15,259 nt of DNA from an uncultured Eggerthellaceae bacterium (lineage in GTDB: Bacteria > Actinomycetota > Coriobacteriia > Coriobacteriales > Eggerthellaceae). The position numbers and the translations under genes were made by a program. The DNA is taken from the NCBI GenBank assembly GCA_946626265.1, contig CAMOUE010000032.1, positions 1-15,259 of the forward strand, in the 5' to 3' direction. Under the pieces are notes generated by a model. The model was not told the DNA's origin and did no database searches. It saw only the letters and a list, made by a program, of their open reading frames with translations. Positions within the stretch are counted from its first letter, which is position 1; every line of letters starts with the position of its first letter. Below are positions 6,440-14,005 of this stretch, in pieces.

Positions 6440-7741
6440 ATGGCTAACAACCCAAAGACAGAGACAAAGCCGCCGCGCCTTTGGACGCCGGTGTTCGTGG
6501 CCATCGTCCTCATGGCGCTGTGCTGCTTCATCGTCGGCCAAGGCCTGAATGCGGGCACATCGGTTTACCTGGCATTTCGCGGAGCGAACGCCACGCTGGC
6601 GGGCATCGGGGCCGCGGCGTTCTCGGCGGCGGCGGCCGTCTCGCGCATCGTCTGCGGCCCGATGGCCGACCTGCGCGGGCGCATCGCGGTCATAACCGTC
6701 GGCGTAATCGTCCTGATCGCGGGAACGATATGTGCGGCCGCCGTCCCCGACCTCAACCTGTTCGTGGTTTGGCGCCTGATACAAGGCGCGGGATTCGCCG
6801 CCGTGACGACCGCGAGCGCGACCGCCGCGGCCGACGTGCTGCCGGCCGAGCGCCTGGGCGAAGGCATCGGCTACTACGGGCTCGGCCAGGCCATCGCCAT
6901 GTCCGTGGGTCCGGCGCTCGCGCTTTTCCTCGTGGCGTCCGAGCCGCCCGAGAACCTGTTCTGGGGGCTGAGCGCATCGGCGGTCGCCGTGCTCGTCATC
7001 TCCTTTTTCTGCCATTACGAGCGTAACCTGGACCGATTGCCGGAATCCTCGACGTACCGGCGGCTCGCCCTCGCCAGGGAGCGCACCGAGACGCAGGACG
7101 AGGAAAACGGCAGCGAAAAGCCCGCCCGCGGCCTCCTCTTCAACAGCATTTTCGAGCCGAAAGCGCTCACGGGCGCGCTGCCGATGATGGTCATCTGCCC
7201 CACATTCGGGTTCGGCATCTTCTTCGTCGGCCTGTACGGAACGACCATCGGCATCCCGAGCGCCGGGCTGTTCTACACGGTATCGGCTTTCGCCATGATC
7301 GCCGTCCGCTTGTCCTCGCGCTCGTTCATGGACCGCACGCCCGCCATCAAGCTCCATGCGTTTTCCGCGCTCGTCGGAATCCTGTTCTGCGCCATCCTCA
7401 TATGCGTCGGGCAGATCGGCGAGGAGTCGCCCCTGCGCAACATCTTGTTCTACGCGGCGGGCGTCCCCTACGGCCTTGCGCTCGGCATGGCACTGCCGGT
7501 GAACCAGGCGGTGTCGGTGAAGAACTCGCCCACCGAACGCTGGGGAGCGGCGAACGGCCTGTTCCTGCTCATGAACGACATCGGCATCGGCGGCGCGGCT
7601 ATCGTCTGGGGCATCACGAACGACCTGTTCGGGTTCACGACGACGCTCGTGTTCGTCGCCGCGCTCATCGCCGCATCGGTCGGCGTCGCGTGGCTGACCT
7701 ACCCCGCTTCGGAGAAACGGTGGCGCAGCGAGCGTCGCTGA
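6440..7741 (+). CDS. MFS transporter, 12 predicted TM segments
   Basis: This 433-aa inner-membrane secondary transporter has an unknown substrate. The hydrophobic pattern fits 12 TM helices in two halves, with a charged cytoplasmic loop around residues 193-235 (ERNLDRL to KPARG). The motif-A equivalent GPMADLRGR follows TM2, and VVWRLIQGAGFA is the TM4 region carrying the conserved Arg. The ATG at 6440 starts a short polar N-terminus followed at once by TM1, as is normal. It has no ribosome binding site but a -10 box right upstream. The gene is divergent from the methyltransferase-HD pair and convergent with the molybdoenzyme operon. A functional link to either is possible but unproven. It is only distantly similar to the 14-TM transporter at the left end. 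Confidence 0.85.
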   Translation: MANNPKTETKPPRLWTPVFVAIVLMALCCFIVGQGLNAGTSVYLAFRGANATLAGIGAAAFSAAAAVSRIVCGPMADLRGRIAVITVGVIVLIAGTICAAAVPDLNLFVVWRLIQGAGFAAVTTASATAAADVLPAERLGEGIGYYGLGQAIAMSVGPALALFLVASEPPENLFWGLSASAVAVLVISFFCHYERNLDRLPESSTYRRLALARERTETQDEENGSEKPARGLLFNSIFEPKALTGALPMMVICPTFGFGIFFVGLYGTTIGIPSAGLFYTVSAFAMIAVRLSSRSFMDRTPAIKLHAFSALVGILFCAILICVGQIGEESPLRNILFYAAGVPYGLALGMALPVNQAVSVKNSPTERWGAANGLFLLMNDIGIGGAAIVWGITNDLFGFTTTLVFVAALIAASVGVAWLTYPASEKRWRSERR

Positions 7742-7879
7742 TCGGACGCGCGGGCGCGTGCGCTGCCGGGCACGCGGCGGGTTGCCGGGCGCGCGGGCGC
7801 AGACGCTAACGTCGGTGCGGCACGACTCGGCTGAGCGGCGTCAACACACTACATTGCGACTACGCCGCCGTCGCGTACC

Positions 7880-7911
7880 GCCGCGCGACGGTTTCGCAGC
7901 CGTCGCGCGGC
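7880..7911. terminator. 12-bp GC hairpin between convergent genes
   Basis: GCCGCGCGACGG at 7880-7891 pairs perfectly with 7900-7911 across an 8-nt loop. It lies between the MFS stop (7741) and the stop of the leftward iron-sulfur gene, whose TAG begins at 7911. It could end transcription from both sides, but neither side has a U-tract. The rest of 7742-7879 is GC-rich, with no gene or other structure I can support. Confidence 0.5.
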
Positions 7912-8411
7912 TATCGCGCGAACGACTTTCCGAAACGCGCCTGCTTGCCGGCCATTGCGGCGTTCACGTCGTCGTAGCTCAAAGCGCCCGTCGGGCAGAT
8001 GTCGACGCAAGCCGGCGCCAAGCCGAACCGCGTGCGCGCGTAGCAGGCGTCGCATTTCTGCATCGTGCCGTCGCGGCCGAACCGGGGAACGCCGAACGGG
8101 CAGGCCATCGCGCAGGCATGGCATCCGATGCAGAGCTCGCGGCGCACGACGACGGCGTCGCTCCCGGCATCGCGGCGCAATGCGCCGGACGGGCATGCGT
8201 CCAGGCATTCGGCGGCGTCGCAGTGCATGCACGCAAGCGAGACGTGCGTGACGCGAACCTCGCCCGCGCGCGCGTTCTCGTAATGCATGACCTGGCGATA
8301 CATCTGCTGGCCAGCCGTCGCGTCGATGTCGTTCTGGTCCATGCAGGCGACGGCGCACGCATAGCAGCCCACGCACTTGCCCGCGTCGAAGCTCAACGTC
8401 TTGCTAGTCAT
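7911..8411 (-). CDS. Four-cluster [4Fe-4S] electron-transfer subunit (DmsB/HycB-like)
   Basis: This small 166-aa ferredoxin-like protein would carry electrons to or from the molybdoenzyme encoded just upstream. It has 16 cysteines in the usual four-group layout of DMSO-reductase-family beta subunits: C13/16/19/23, C61/64/69/73, C94/97/100/104 and C120/123/135/139. This supports four [4Fe-4S] clusters. The third group reads CIGCHACAMACPFG, a classical motif. It is shorter than membrane-complex beta subunits such as DmsB (about 205 aa), and no membrane anchor gene follows. The ATG at 8411 lies inside the end of the molybdoenzyme gene (8-bp overlap), with GGAAGGAG about 6 nt upstream. It is the last gene of the operon. 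Confidence 0.9.
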   Translation of the reverse strand: MTSKTLSFDAGKCVGCYACAVACMDQNDIDATAGQQMYRQVMHYENARAGEVRVTHVSLACMHCDAAECLDACPSGALRRDAGSDAVVVRRELCIGCHACAMACPFGVPRFGRDGTMQKCDACYARTRFGLAPACVDICPTGALSYDDVNAAMAGKQARFGKSFAR

Positions 8412-10656
8412 GGCAGGCTCCTTCCCCGCGAACGTCTGCTGGCTCGATGCGGCACAACGACGAGCGGTAGCCCGGGAAGCCCGAGATGGGATCGAGGTAA
8501 TCGCCGTCGAGCAGGTCGTTCGCGTTCGCTTGCGGCCAATCGTGATACAAATGCACGTCGCCCTCGCGCGTGACGAGCGTCACGTGCGCGCGCACCGTCA
8601 CGGCTCCGGCAGGCGTGACGACCCGCATCCATTCGCCATCCGCGATGCCCGCCGCTGCGGCATCGCGCGGATGCACATCCGCATGCGGGTCGGGGCTCAG
8701 CGCGCGCGTCCACGGGAGGCGGAACGTGCGCGAATGCTGGAACATCGGCAAACGCGCGCCCAAACCGAGGACGAGCGGATATTCTTTCGCCATCTCAGGA
8801 CATGAAACGGGGCTCATCTGCGGCTCGCGGTACGACGGCAGGGGCTCATAGCCCGCGCGCCCCGCGGCACCCGCGCTCGCAACCGCATCGCCCGCAGCCG
8901 CATCGCCCGTAGCCGGGGCGCCCGCGGCGCCCACAGCAGCGCCGCCAATCTCCTCGAGCACGCTTGACACGAACTCGACCTTTCCCGACGGCGTCTTGAA
9001 ACCGCCGGACAGGTACTTGCGCTCGGCGGGCGGTTTCGCGCCGGGAACCCACATCCCCTCGGGGTGCTTGTCCAACTCGGCGACGGTGAGCCCGCTCGGC
9101 TCGAGCATCCACTCGACGCACGCCTCGATGCCCGCCTCGAGCAGCTCGTCGCCGAGCCCCAGCCGCGCGGAAAGGTCGGACAGGATGTCGACGTCGCTCC
9201 GCGATTCGCCAACCGGCTCGATTGCCGGCTGCGTGAACTGGACGTATCCCATCGGCCAGCAGCGAATCTCGCGACGTTCGGCCGAGCTGCACGCCGGCAG
9301 CACGATGTCGGCGTAGCGCGCGCTGTCGGTCAGGAACAAGTCGACGTCGACGATGAAGTCAAGCTTGCAAACTTGCTCGATGAACTTCTGCGAAGCCGGC
9401 CACATGCGGTGGTTCAGCCCGAGCGCGAACAGCGCCTTCAGCGGATACGGCGAGCCGGTCTCGATCTGTCGGGGAATGTCGCACGCCTGCGCCTCGTTGC
9501 TCAGGCGCGCCCACACGGGGAACCGCGCCGACCCGATGCGCTCGGGCAGGTCGGCGAGCCGGCCCGCGCCCGTGAACTCGCGTTCGCGCGTGGGGAAGCC
9601 GCCCGGCTGGTGCACGAGCGACGGCGGGTTCATGCGGTTTCCGCCCGCGATGTCGATGTTGCCCGTCAGCCCGATGAGGCAGAAGACGGCGCGGTAGTTC
9701 TGGACGCCGTTCGTATGGTGAACGACCGGCGCGGCGCTGAAATGGATGCACGCCGGTTTCGACGTGGCGTAGAGCCGCGCCGCCGCGCGGATGTCGGATG
9801 CGGAAACGCCGCAGATCCCAGCGGCTTTTTCAGGCGACATGCCCTCCACGAGCCGGCGGTACTCGTCGAAGCCGCGCGTCCAGCTTTCCACGAACTCCTT
9901 GTCGTAGAGCCCCTCGCCCACGATGACGTTGCCGAACGCGAGCGCAAGCGCCCCGTCGGTGCCGGGGCGGATCTGGAGGAACACGTCGGCGCGCTGGGCG
10001 ATGTCGGTCACGCGCGGGTCGACGACGACGACCTTGCACCCCGCCTCGATGCGCGCGTTGATGGATGCGAGGTTGAGGCCCTTGGTCGCCGACGGGTTGT
10101 GCGACCAGAAGATGACGCATTCGGTGTTCTTCAGGTCGGCCGCCGCCGGCATGCCGTACGTGAGCTGCTGCGCCATGATCATGGCGGTCGCGCACGTGCT
10201 CGATTCGGTCAGGTAGTTCGGCGACCCGAAATCGAGCGCGAACCGCATGAGGTACGCGCGCGCCCATTTCGCATAGCCCGAATAGAACATGACCGATTCC
10301 GCGCCGAACTCGTCCTTGATGGCGTTGAGCCTCATCGCGATCTCGTCGAGCGCTTCGTCCCAGCTTATCGGCACGAACTCGCCCGAGCCGCGCGCGCCCG
10401 TGCGCCGCAGGGGCGTCATGACGCGGTCGGGGCTGTAGACGTACTGGCGCATCGCCGCGCCCTTGCTGCACAGCGTCCCGTGCGAATGCGGCGCCTCCTT
10501 CGTGCCGGCGACCTTGATGATCTCGCCGTCTTTCACGTACAGGTCGAGCCCGCACTGCGTACCCGGATCGCAGATGGCGCACACCGATTTGCGCACCTCG
10601 ATGCCGGTATCCGGCCCCGGCACCTTGCCTTTCAGCCTCAGTTCCAAATCGTTCAT
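8404..10656 (-). CDS. Cytoplasmic molybdopterin oxidoreductase (DMSO reductase superfamily)
   Basis: This 750-aa catalytic subunit should bind a bis-MGD molybdenum or tungsten cofactor and one [4Fe-4S] cluster. The N-terminal ligands are C26, C29, C35 and C63. The second gap is five residues instead of the usual three, and D30 directly follows C29, as the catalytic Asp13 follows Cys12 in acetylene hydratase. C155 in LTESSTCATA is at the usual metal-ligand position. The C-terminal dinucleotide-binding domain ends with DPISGFPGYRSSLCRIE. Residues 571-601 are an Ala/Gly insertion just before that domain. There is no twin-arginine signal, so it is cytoplasmic. The ATG overlaps the flavoprotein stop (ATGA) and has GGGGGGAG upstream. 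Relatives include acetylene hydratase, pyrogallol transhydroxylase and catechol dehydroxylases, as well as thiosulfate/polysulfide reductases. The substrate is unknown. Confidence 0.88.
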   Translation of the reverse strand: MNDLELRLKGKVPGPDTGIEVRKSVCAICDPGTQCGLDLYVKDGEIIKVAGTKEAPHSHGTLCSKGAAMRQYVYSPDRVMTPLRRTGARGSGEFVPISWDEALDEIAMRLNAIKDEFGAESVMFYSGYAKWARAYLMRFALDFGSPNYLTESSTCATAMIMAQQLTYGMPAAADLKNTECVIFWSHNPSATKGLNLASINARIEAGCKVVVVDPRVTDIAQRADVFLQIRPGTDGALALAFGNVIVGEGLYDKEFVESWTRGFDEYRRLVEGMSPEKAAGICGVSASDIRAAARLYATSKPACIHFSAAPVVHHTNGVQNYRAVFCLIGLTGNIDIAGGNRMNPPSLVHQPGGFPTREREFTGAGRLADLPERIGSARFPVWARLSNEAQACDIPRQIETGSPYPLKALFALGLNHRMWPASQKFIEQVCKLDFIVDVDLFLTDSARYADIVLPACSSAERREIRCWPMGYVQFTQPAIEPVGESRSDVDILSDLSARLGLGDELLEAGIEACVEWMLEPSGLTVAELDKHPEGMWVPGAKPPAERKYLSGGFKTPSGKVEFVSSVLEEIGGAAVGAAGAPATGDAAAGDAVASAGAAGRAGYEPLPSYREPQMSPVSCPEMAKEYPLVLGLGARLPMFQHSRTFRLPWTRALSPDPHADVHPRDAAAAGIADGEWMRVVTPAGAVTVRAHVTLVTREGDVHLYHDWPQANANDLLDGDYLDPISGFPGYRSSLCRIEPADVRGEGACHD
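8854..8946. repeat. Ala/Gly-rich insertion in the molybdoenzyme gene
   Basis: Residues 571-601 of the molybdoenzyme are almost only Ala, Gly, Asp, Pro, Thr, Ser and Val. They link the catalytic domains to the C-terminal cofactor-binding domain. At DNA level GCATCGCCCG followed by C or T and AGCC repeats with a 15-bp period near 8884-8914, an in-frame unit. The flanking residues resume normal family sequence, so this looks like a linker expansion. Confidence 0.6.
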
Positions 10657-11933
10657 GAACCGTCTCCCCCCTGTCGTAGATACGATTTCATTATCTCGCG
10701 GAAACGCGCTCCCACCTCGGAGTCGAATTCGCGGCGGTCGGCGACTTGACGCATGACGAGCATGTTGAAGCCCACGAGCGCATCTTGGCCGGCGCGCTCC
10801 TCGTATATGAGCACGCGCAGCGCACTCGGCGATTCGCGCACCTCGATTCGCCGGCGGCCGTCCTCGGCGGGCAATCCGACGGACGCGAAGAGGACGTCGC
10901 CCACATGGATGACGTTACGCGGTATCGAGCCCGGATACGGCCGCGTGGGCAAGCGCCCCGCAAGCTCGGCAGCCATGGCGCGACCTGCGCATCGTCCCTG
11001 TTGAACGGCGTTTTGCCACAAGCCGATGACGCGCGGAGCGCCCGTGGAAAGGTCGAGCGCCTGCGCCACGTCGCCCGCGGCGAACACGTCGGGGGCGCTC
11101 GTCCGCATGAACCGGTCCACGATCAGGCCGCGGTCGGCGTCGAGCGCGCCGCGCGGCACGAAATCGAGGTTCGGCTCCACGCCTTGCGCGAGCACCACCT
11201 CGTCGAACCGCTGCGCTTCGCCCGTGCCGAACGTGACGAGCAGGCCGCCTTCCGCACGCGCGTCGGCATCTGCGGGTTCGGCACCACGCACCGTTTGCCT
11301 CAAGCGCAGCTCCACGCCGCGCGCGACGAGCTCTTCCTCGAACCGCTGCGCCACAAGCGGATGCGCGGAGGCGCGCAGGATATGCGAGCTACGACCGAGC
11401 AGCGTGACCCGCTTCCCGCGGTCGAGACATGCCTCGAGGACCTTGAGCGCGACCATGGACGTTCCCGATACGAGCACGTCGCGGCACCGCTCGGACGTAA
11501 GCGCGTCCCGCAGCCGCACTGCATCGGCCATCGTGCGCAAAACGAGCGGCGTATACCCTTCGACCTGCGGAAATCCTGGAGCTATCGGATGCGCGCCCGT
11601 CGCGACGAGCAGCTTCGAATAGCGCAGGCGATCACCGTTTTCGAGCACGACCTCGTGCGCCGCAACGTCGAGCGACTCGATGCGCGCATGGGCGCGCACG
11701 TCGTCGACGACATGCGCGAGGTCGAGGTCCGCCCACGGGTTGCACGCATCGCGCTCGATGCGGCCGCCCGCGTAATACGACGTGAGGACGGGGCTGTAGG
11801 GGTCAACGCCCGCATCGGTGACGACCGTGATCCGACCGGCGTATCCTTCCGCGCGCAACGCGCACGCCGCATTCACGGCGGCGGCGCCGAAGCCGAGCAG
11901 CACTACCGGCTCGGAAACAAGCGATGCGTCCAA
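10653..11933 (-). CDS. FAD-dependent pyridine-nucleotide-type oxidoreductase
   Basis: This 426-aa soluble flavoprotein resembles NADH/rubredoxin-type reductases and the FAD part of NirB. It probably feeds electrons from NAD(P)H to the iron-sulfur protein and molybdoenzyme. FAD motifs are present: VLLGFGAAAVNAA (11-23), LLVATGAHP (108-116) and VFAAGDVA (283-290). The second dinucleotide motif is degenerate: VSGTSMVALK (155-164) has S159 where the second glycine of GxGxxG is expected. The next strand ends in LLGRSSH, with Arg and no acidic residue, which is atypical for NADH. There are no redox-active disulfide cysteines. The start is a TTG at 11933 with AAGGGGG 8-9 nt upstream; no better early start exists. 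Its TGA overlaps the molybdoenzyme ATG, indicating translational coupling. Confidence 0.85.
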   Translation of the reverse strand: MDASLVSEPVVLLGFGAAAVNAACALRAEGYAGRITVVTDAGVDPYSPVLTSYYAGGRIERDACNPWADLDLAHVVDDVRAHARIESLDVAAHEVVLENGDRLRYSKLLVATGAHPIAPGFPQVEGYTPLVLRTMADAVRLRDALTSERCRDVLVSGTSMVALKVLEACLDRGKRVTLLGRSSHILRASAHPLVAQRFEEELVARGVELRLRQTVRGAEPADADARAEGGLLVTFGTGEAQRFDEVVLAQGVEPNLDFVPRGALDADRGLIVDRFMRTSAPDVFAAGDVAQALDLSTGAPRVIGLWQNAVQQGRCAGRAMAAELAGRLPTRPYPGSIPRNVIHVGDVLFASVGLPAEDGRRRIEVRESPSALRVLIYEERAGQDALVGFNMLVMRQVADRREFDSEVGARFREIMKSYLRQGGDGS

Positions 11934-11938
11934 CGGAT

Positions 11939-11993
11939 ACGCCCCCTTCCCCTTCTCGATGTACGAATTATACCGTGAAGGGAAAGGGGGCGT
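11939..11993 (-). promoter_or_regulatory. Inverted repeat enclosing the -10 box and ribosome binding site of the redox operon
   Basis: 11939-11955 pairs with 11977-11993 (17 bp, one mismatch) around a 21-nt loop. On the minus strand the loop holds a perfect TATAAT (11972-11967), and the downstream arm contains the AAGGGGG ribosome binding site of the TTG start at 11933. The upstream arm begins 37 bp past the stop of the leftward lic gene. A read-through transcript would fold both arms and hide the ribosome binding site. A transcript started at the internal promoter (near 11960) would carry only one arm. No convincing -35 and no U-tract are seen. Confidence 0.6.
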
Positions 11994-12029
11994 CGCGTGT
12001 CCGGCGAAGGCGCGGCTCGGGCCGTCCGG

Positions 12030-13796
12030 CTATTCCTGCTCGTAGAGCGACAGCGCCAACGGCAGGTACTTCTTTGCATAGCGATAGTACGTGTAGAGCC
12101 ATTCGCCCACGTAATCGCCTTCGGACTCCTTCTGCAAAGCCCAGACGTACCAGCACCAGCCCGCCAAGCCGACGTACACGTAATTGTGGCGGCGCTCCTC
12201 GAGCGTGGGCGTGCGACCGAAGTAGTGCGCGAGCGCGCGTTCCGCCTCTTCGTCGTCGAGCATGCACGTGACCACGAACGTGCCGTAATCGCTCGCGTAA
12301 TCCGCCATGCCGGCGTATTCCCAGTCGATGAGCGAGAGCGCGCCCTCGCCGTCGTAGAGCAGGTTCAAGTTGAAGAAATCGTTGTGCGTCAGGCACACGG
12401 GCGCGCCGTCGGCATCGGCGAGCTCCTTCGCACGCACGGCCTGGGCGCGCAGCTCGTCGTAGCCCGGCGTCTCGATCGGCCCCTTGGCCAGCAGGAGCGA
12501 TTCGTACTTCTTGCTTTCCTCCATGTAATCGAAATGGCGGTCGAGCGTCTCCTTCTGCGCGTGCAGCGTTCGGGCGACCGACATGGCCTCGGCCAGCTGG
12601 ACGTCGTCATGCGGGTCGAGCTCGCGGGCGCCGACGATGAACTTCGAGATCTTCCAGCCCTTCTCGGGGTCCTCGTAGATGAACGTGTTGTCGATGCCGA
12701 TCTCCTTCGCCAGCGCGAGCGCCTGGCGTTCGGCAGCGCGGTCGATCATCTGGTCGGTCCCCACGCCCGGATGGCGGTAGACGTACTCGCCGTCGTTCGT
12801 GGCGAAGTGGCACGACAGGTTCGTCAGGCCCTGCTTCAGCGGGTACATGTCGCGGATCTCGGATTTCGTGCAGCCGAGCACGCCCGCGATGTTGTTGAAG
12901 ACGTCGACGTCGACGTTCTCCATGAACAGCGGGTCGAACTCGCGCAGCGCCTCGAGCGAGTCGAACTCGAAGACCGTACCGCGCTCGAGCTTGCGCAGCT
13001 CCATGTCGAGCTCGTCGATGTGGTCGGCGAAGATTTCCTCCCAAAGCTTGCCGATCGTGCGCGGGTCGTCGTACTCGGCTTCGAGGATCTCGACGAACCG
13101 GTCCGCGAACGCCTGGTCGAAATACGCCTGGTCGGTCATGTACCAGGCCGACTCCCCGCCGACGTGGACGCGCGTGATGCGGCCCGACTTGTCGGGGTAC
13201 ATGCACCACTCGTCCGTCGGCCCCTCGCAGTACTCGCCTGCGTAGTAGGCTTTCCACACGTACGGCTTGAAGACGTTCCTCGTGTAGTAGATGTCCGACG
13301 TGCATATATATGTGTTGCCGAGCCGCTCGCGCACGCGCATGAGCGTGGAGTTGTTGTTGCGCGACGCGAACTCGCGGTTCACGACGATCTTGACGCCGTA
13401 CTTTTCCTCGAGGTAGAAGAACTGCTCCTTCTTGTAGCCGACGACGACGGTGATGTCGTCGATGCCCGCCGCGAGGAGCTGCTCGATGTGCCGCTCGATC
13501 ATGACGTCGCCGCGTACCGTCAGGAGGCCCTTGGGCTTCTCGTAGGAAACCGGCGCGAAGCGCGACGAAAGGCCGGCCGCCATGATGACGGCGTTCTTCA
13601 CCTTGTAGGGAGCCAGCTCCTTCATGCCGCGCGGGGTGACTTCGCCGTCTTCGACGAGCTTGGCCTTCGCCAGGCTCTTGTGCGTCTTGTTCGTCAAGCC
13701 GAGCGATAGGCCCAGCATGGTGGCGAGCTCGCGCTGTTTCGTCCCAGGATGCTCGAGCAGCGTGCACAGCATCTCGAATTCGTGCCTATTGATCAT
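12030..13796 (-). CDS. wHTH - nucleotidyltransferase (LicC-like) - choline kinase (LicA-like) fusion
   Basis: This 588-aa protein probably phosphorylates choline or a related amino alcohol and activates it with CTP. Three parts are visible. Residues 1-62 are a winged helix-turn-helix (TKQRELATMLGLSLGLTNKTHKSL). Residues 67-300 are a nucleotidyltransferase, with VIMAAGLSSRFAPVSYEKPKGLL at 70-92, NN at 147-148 and D168. Residues 305-585 are an aminoglycoside/choline kinase fold, with H471-x-D473-x4-N478 as the Brenner motif and D491 in LIDWEY. The ATG at 13796 has AAAGAGAGG upstream; the frame opens 21 codons earlier without support. The gene is divergent from the LicB-like permease, which strengthens the choline assignment. 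In Haemophilus the LicA and LicC activities are separate proteins. No licD-type transferase is in view. Confidence 0.85.
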   Translation of the reverse strand: MINRHEFEMLCTLLEHPGTKQRELATMLGLSLGLTNKTHKSLAKAKLVEDGEVTPRGMKELAPYKVKNAVIMAAGLSSRFAPVSYEKPKGLLTVRGDVMIERHIEQLLAAGIDDITVVVGYKKEQFFYLEEKYGVKIVVNREFASRNNNSTLMRVRERLGNTYICTSDIYYTRNVFKPYVWKAYYAGEYCEGPTDEWCMYPDKSGRITRVHVGGESAWYMTDQAYFDQAFADRFVEILEAEYDDPRTIGKLWEEIFADHIDELDMELRKLERGTVFEFDSLEALREFDPLFMENVDVDVFNNIAGVLGCTKSEIRDMYPLKQGLTNLSCHFATNDGEYVYRHPGVGTDQMIDRAAERQALALAKEIGIDNTFIYEDPEKGWKISKFIVGARELDPHDDVQLAEAMSVARTLHAQKETLDRHFDYMEESKKYESLLLAKGPIETPGYDELRAQAVRAKELADADGAPVCLTHNDFFNLNLLYDGEGALSLIDWEYAGMADYASDYGTFVVTCMLDDEEAERALAHYFGRTPTLEERRHNYVYVGLAGWCWYVWALQKESEGDYVGEWLYTYYRYAKKYLPLALSLYEQE

Positions 13797-13875
13797 AGTG
13801 CCTCTCTTTGTCACGTATGCGATTCGGTGCAAATCTGCGGCCGCATCATGTACGCCCACCGAAAATGCGTTCTCA

Positions 13876-13903
13876 AGTATATCACTCGTACATATTTTTT
13901 GAA
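13876..13903 (-). promoter_or_regulatory. Probable promoter of the lic fusion gene
   Basis: On the minus strand TTCAAA (13903-13898) and TATACT (13881-13876) are separated by 16 bp, a plausible -35/-10 pair about 80 bp before the ATG at 13796. The region is strikingly AT-rich within GC-rich DNA. CTCGTA at 13885-13890 and TACGAG at 13921-13926 form an inverted pair lying between and across the two divergent promoters, a possible operator. Confidence 0.5.
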
Positions 13904-13907
13904 CATA

Positions 13908-13916
13908 TGGTATATT
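13908..13916 (+). promoter_or_regulatory. Extended -10 promoter candidate for the licB-like gene
   Basis: TGGTATATT at 13908-13916 fits an extended -10 (TGn followed by TATATT) on the plus strand, about 90 bp ahead of the TTG start. No -35 is evident, which is acceptable for extended -10 promoters. The expected start point falls near 13923, inside the TACGAG half-site. Confidence 0.4.
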
Positions 13917-14005
13917 TCGCTACGAGGATCCACGGAAACGTGGAGTGTTTTTTCGGCATTCGCATCGCCATGCGGGCGCCGTATCGCAAGTAGGAGTTGG
14001 AACAA

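Noticed and set aside
7911..11933. Assignment as a specific catechol dehydroxylase or formate dehydrogenase
   Set aside because: The likely metal ligand is Cys and general features fit several subfamilies. Without alignment or phylogeny a named substrate would be a guess.
9064..13709. Long plus-strand open frames opposite the molybdoenzyme, flavoprotein and lic fusion genes
   Set aside because: They are antisense shadows of well-supported genes and show the same Arg/His/Asp-rich nonsense composition.
13797..13859. A 21-residue N-terminal extension of the lic fusion
   Set aside because: It reaches into the AT-rich promoter region without a ribosome binding site. The start at 13796 has AAAGAGAGG at proper spacing and leads into the wHTH.
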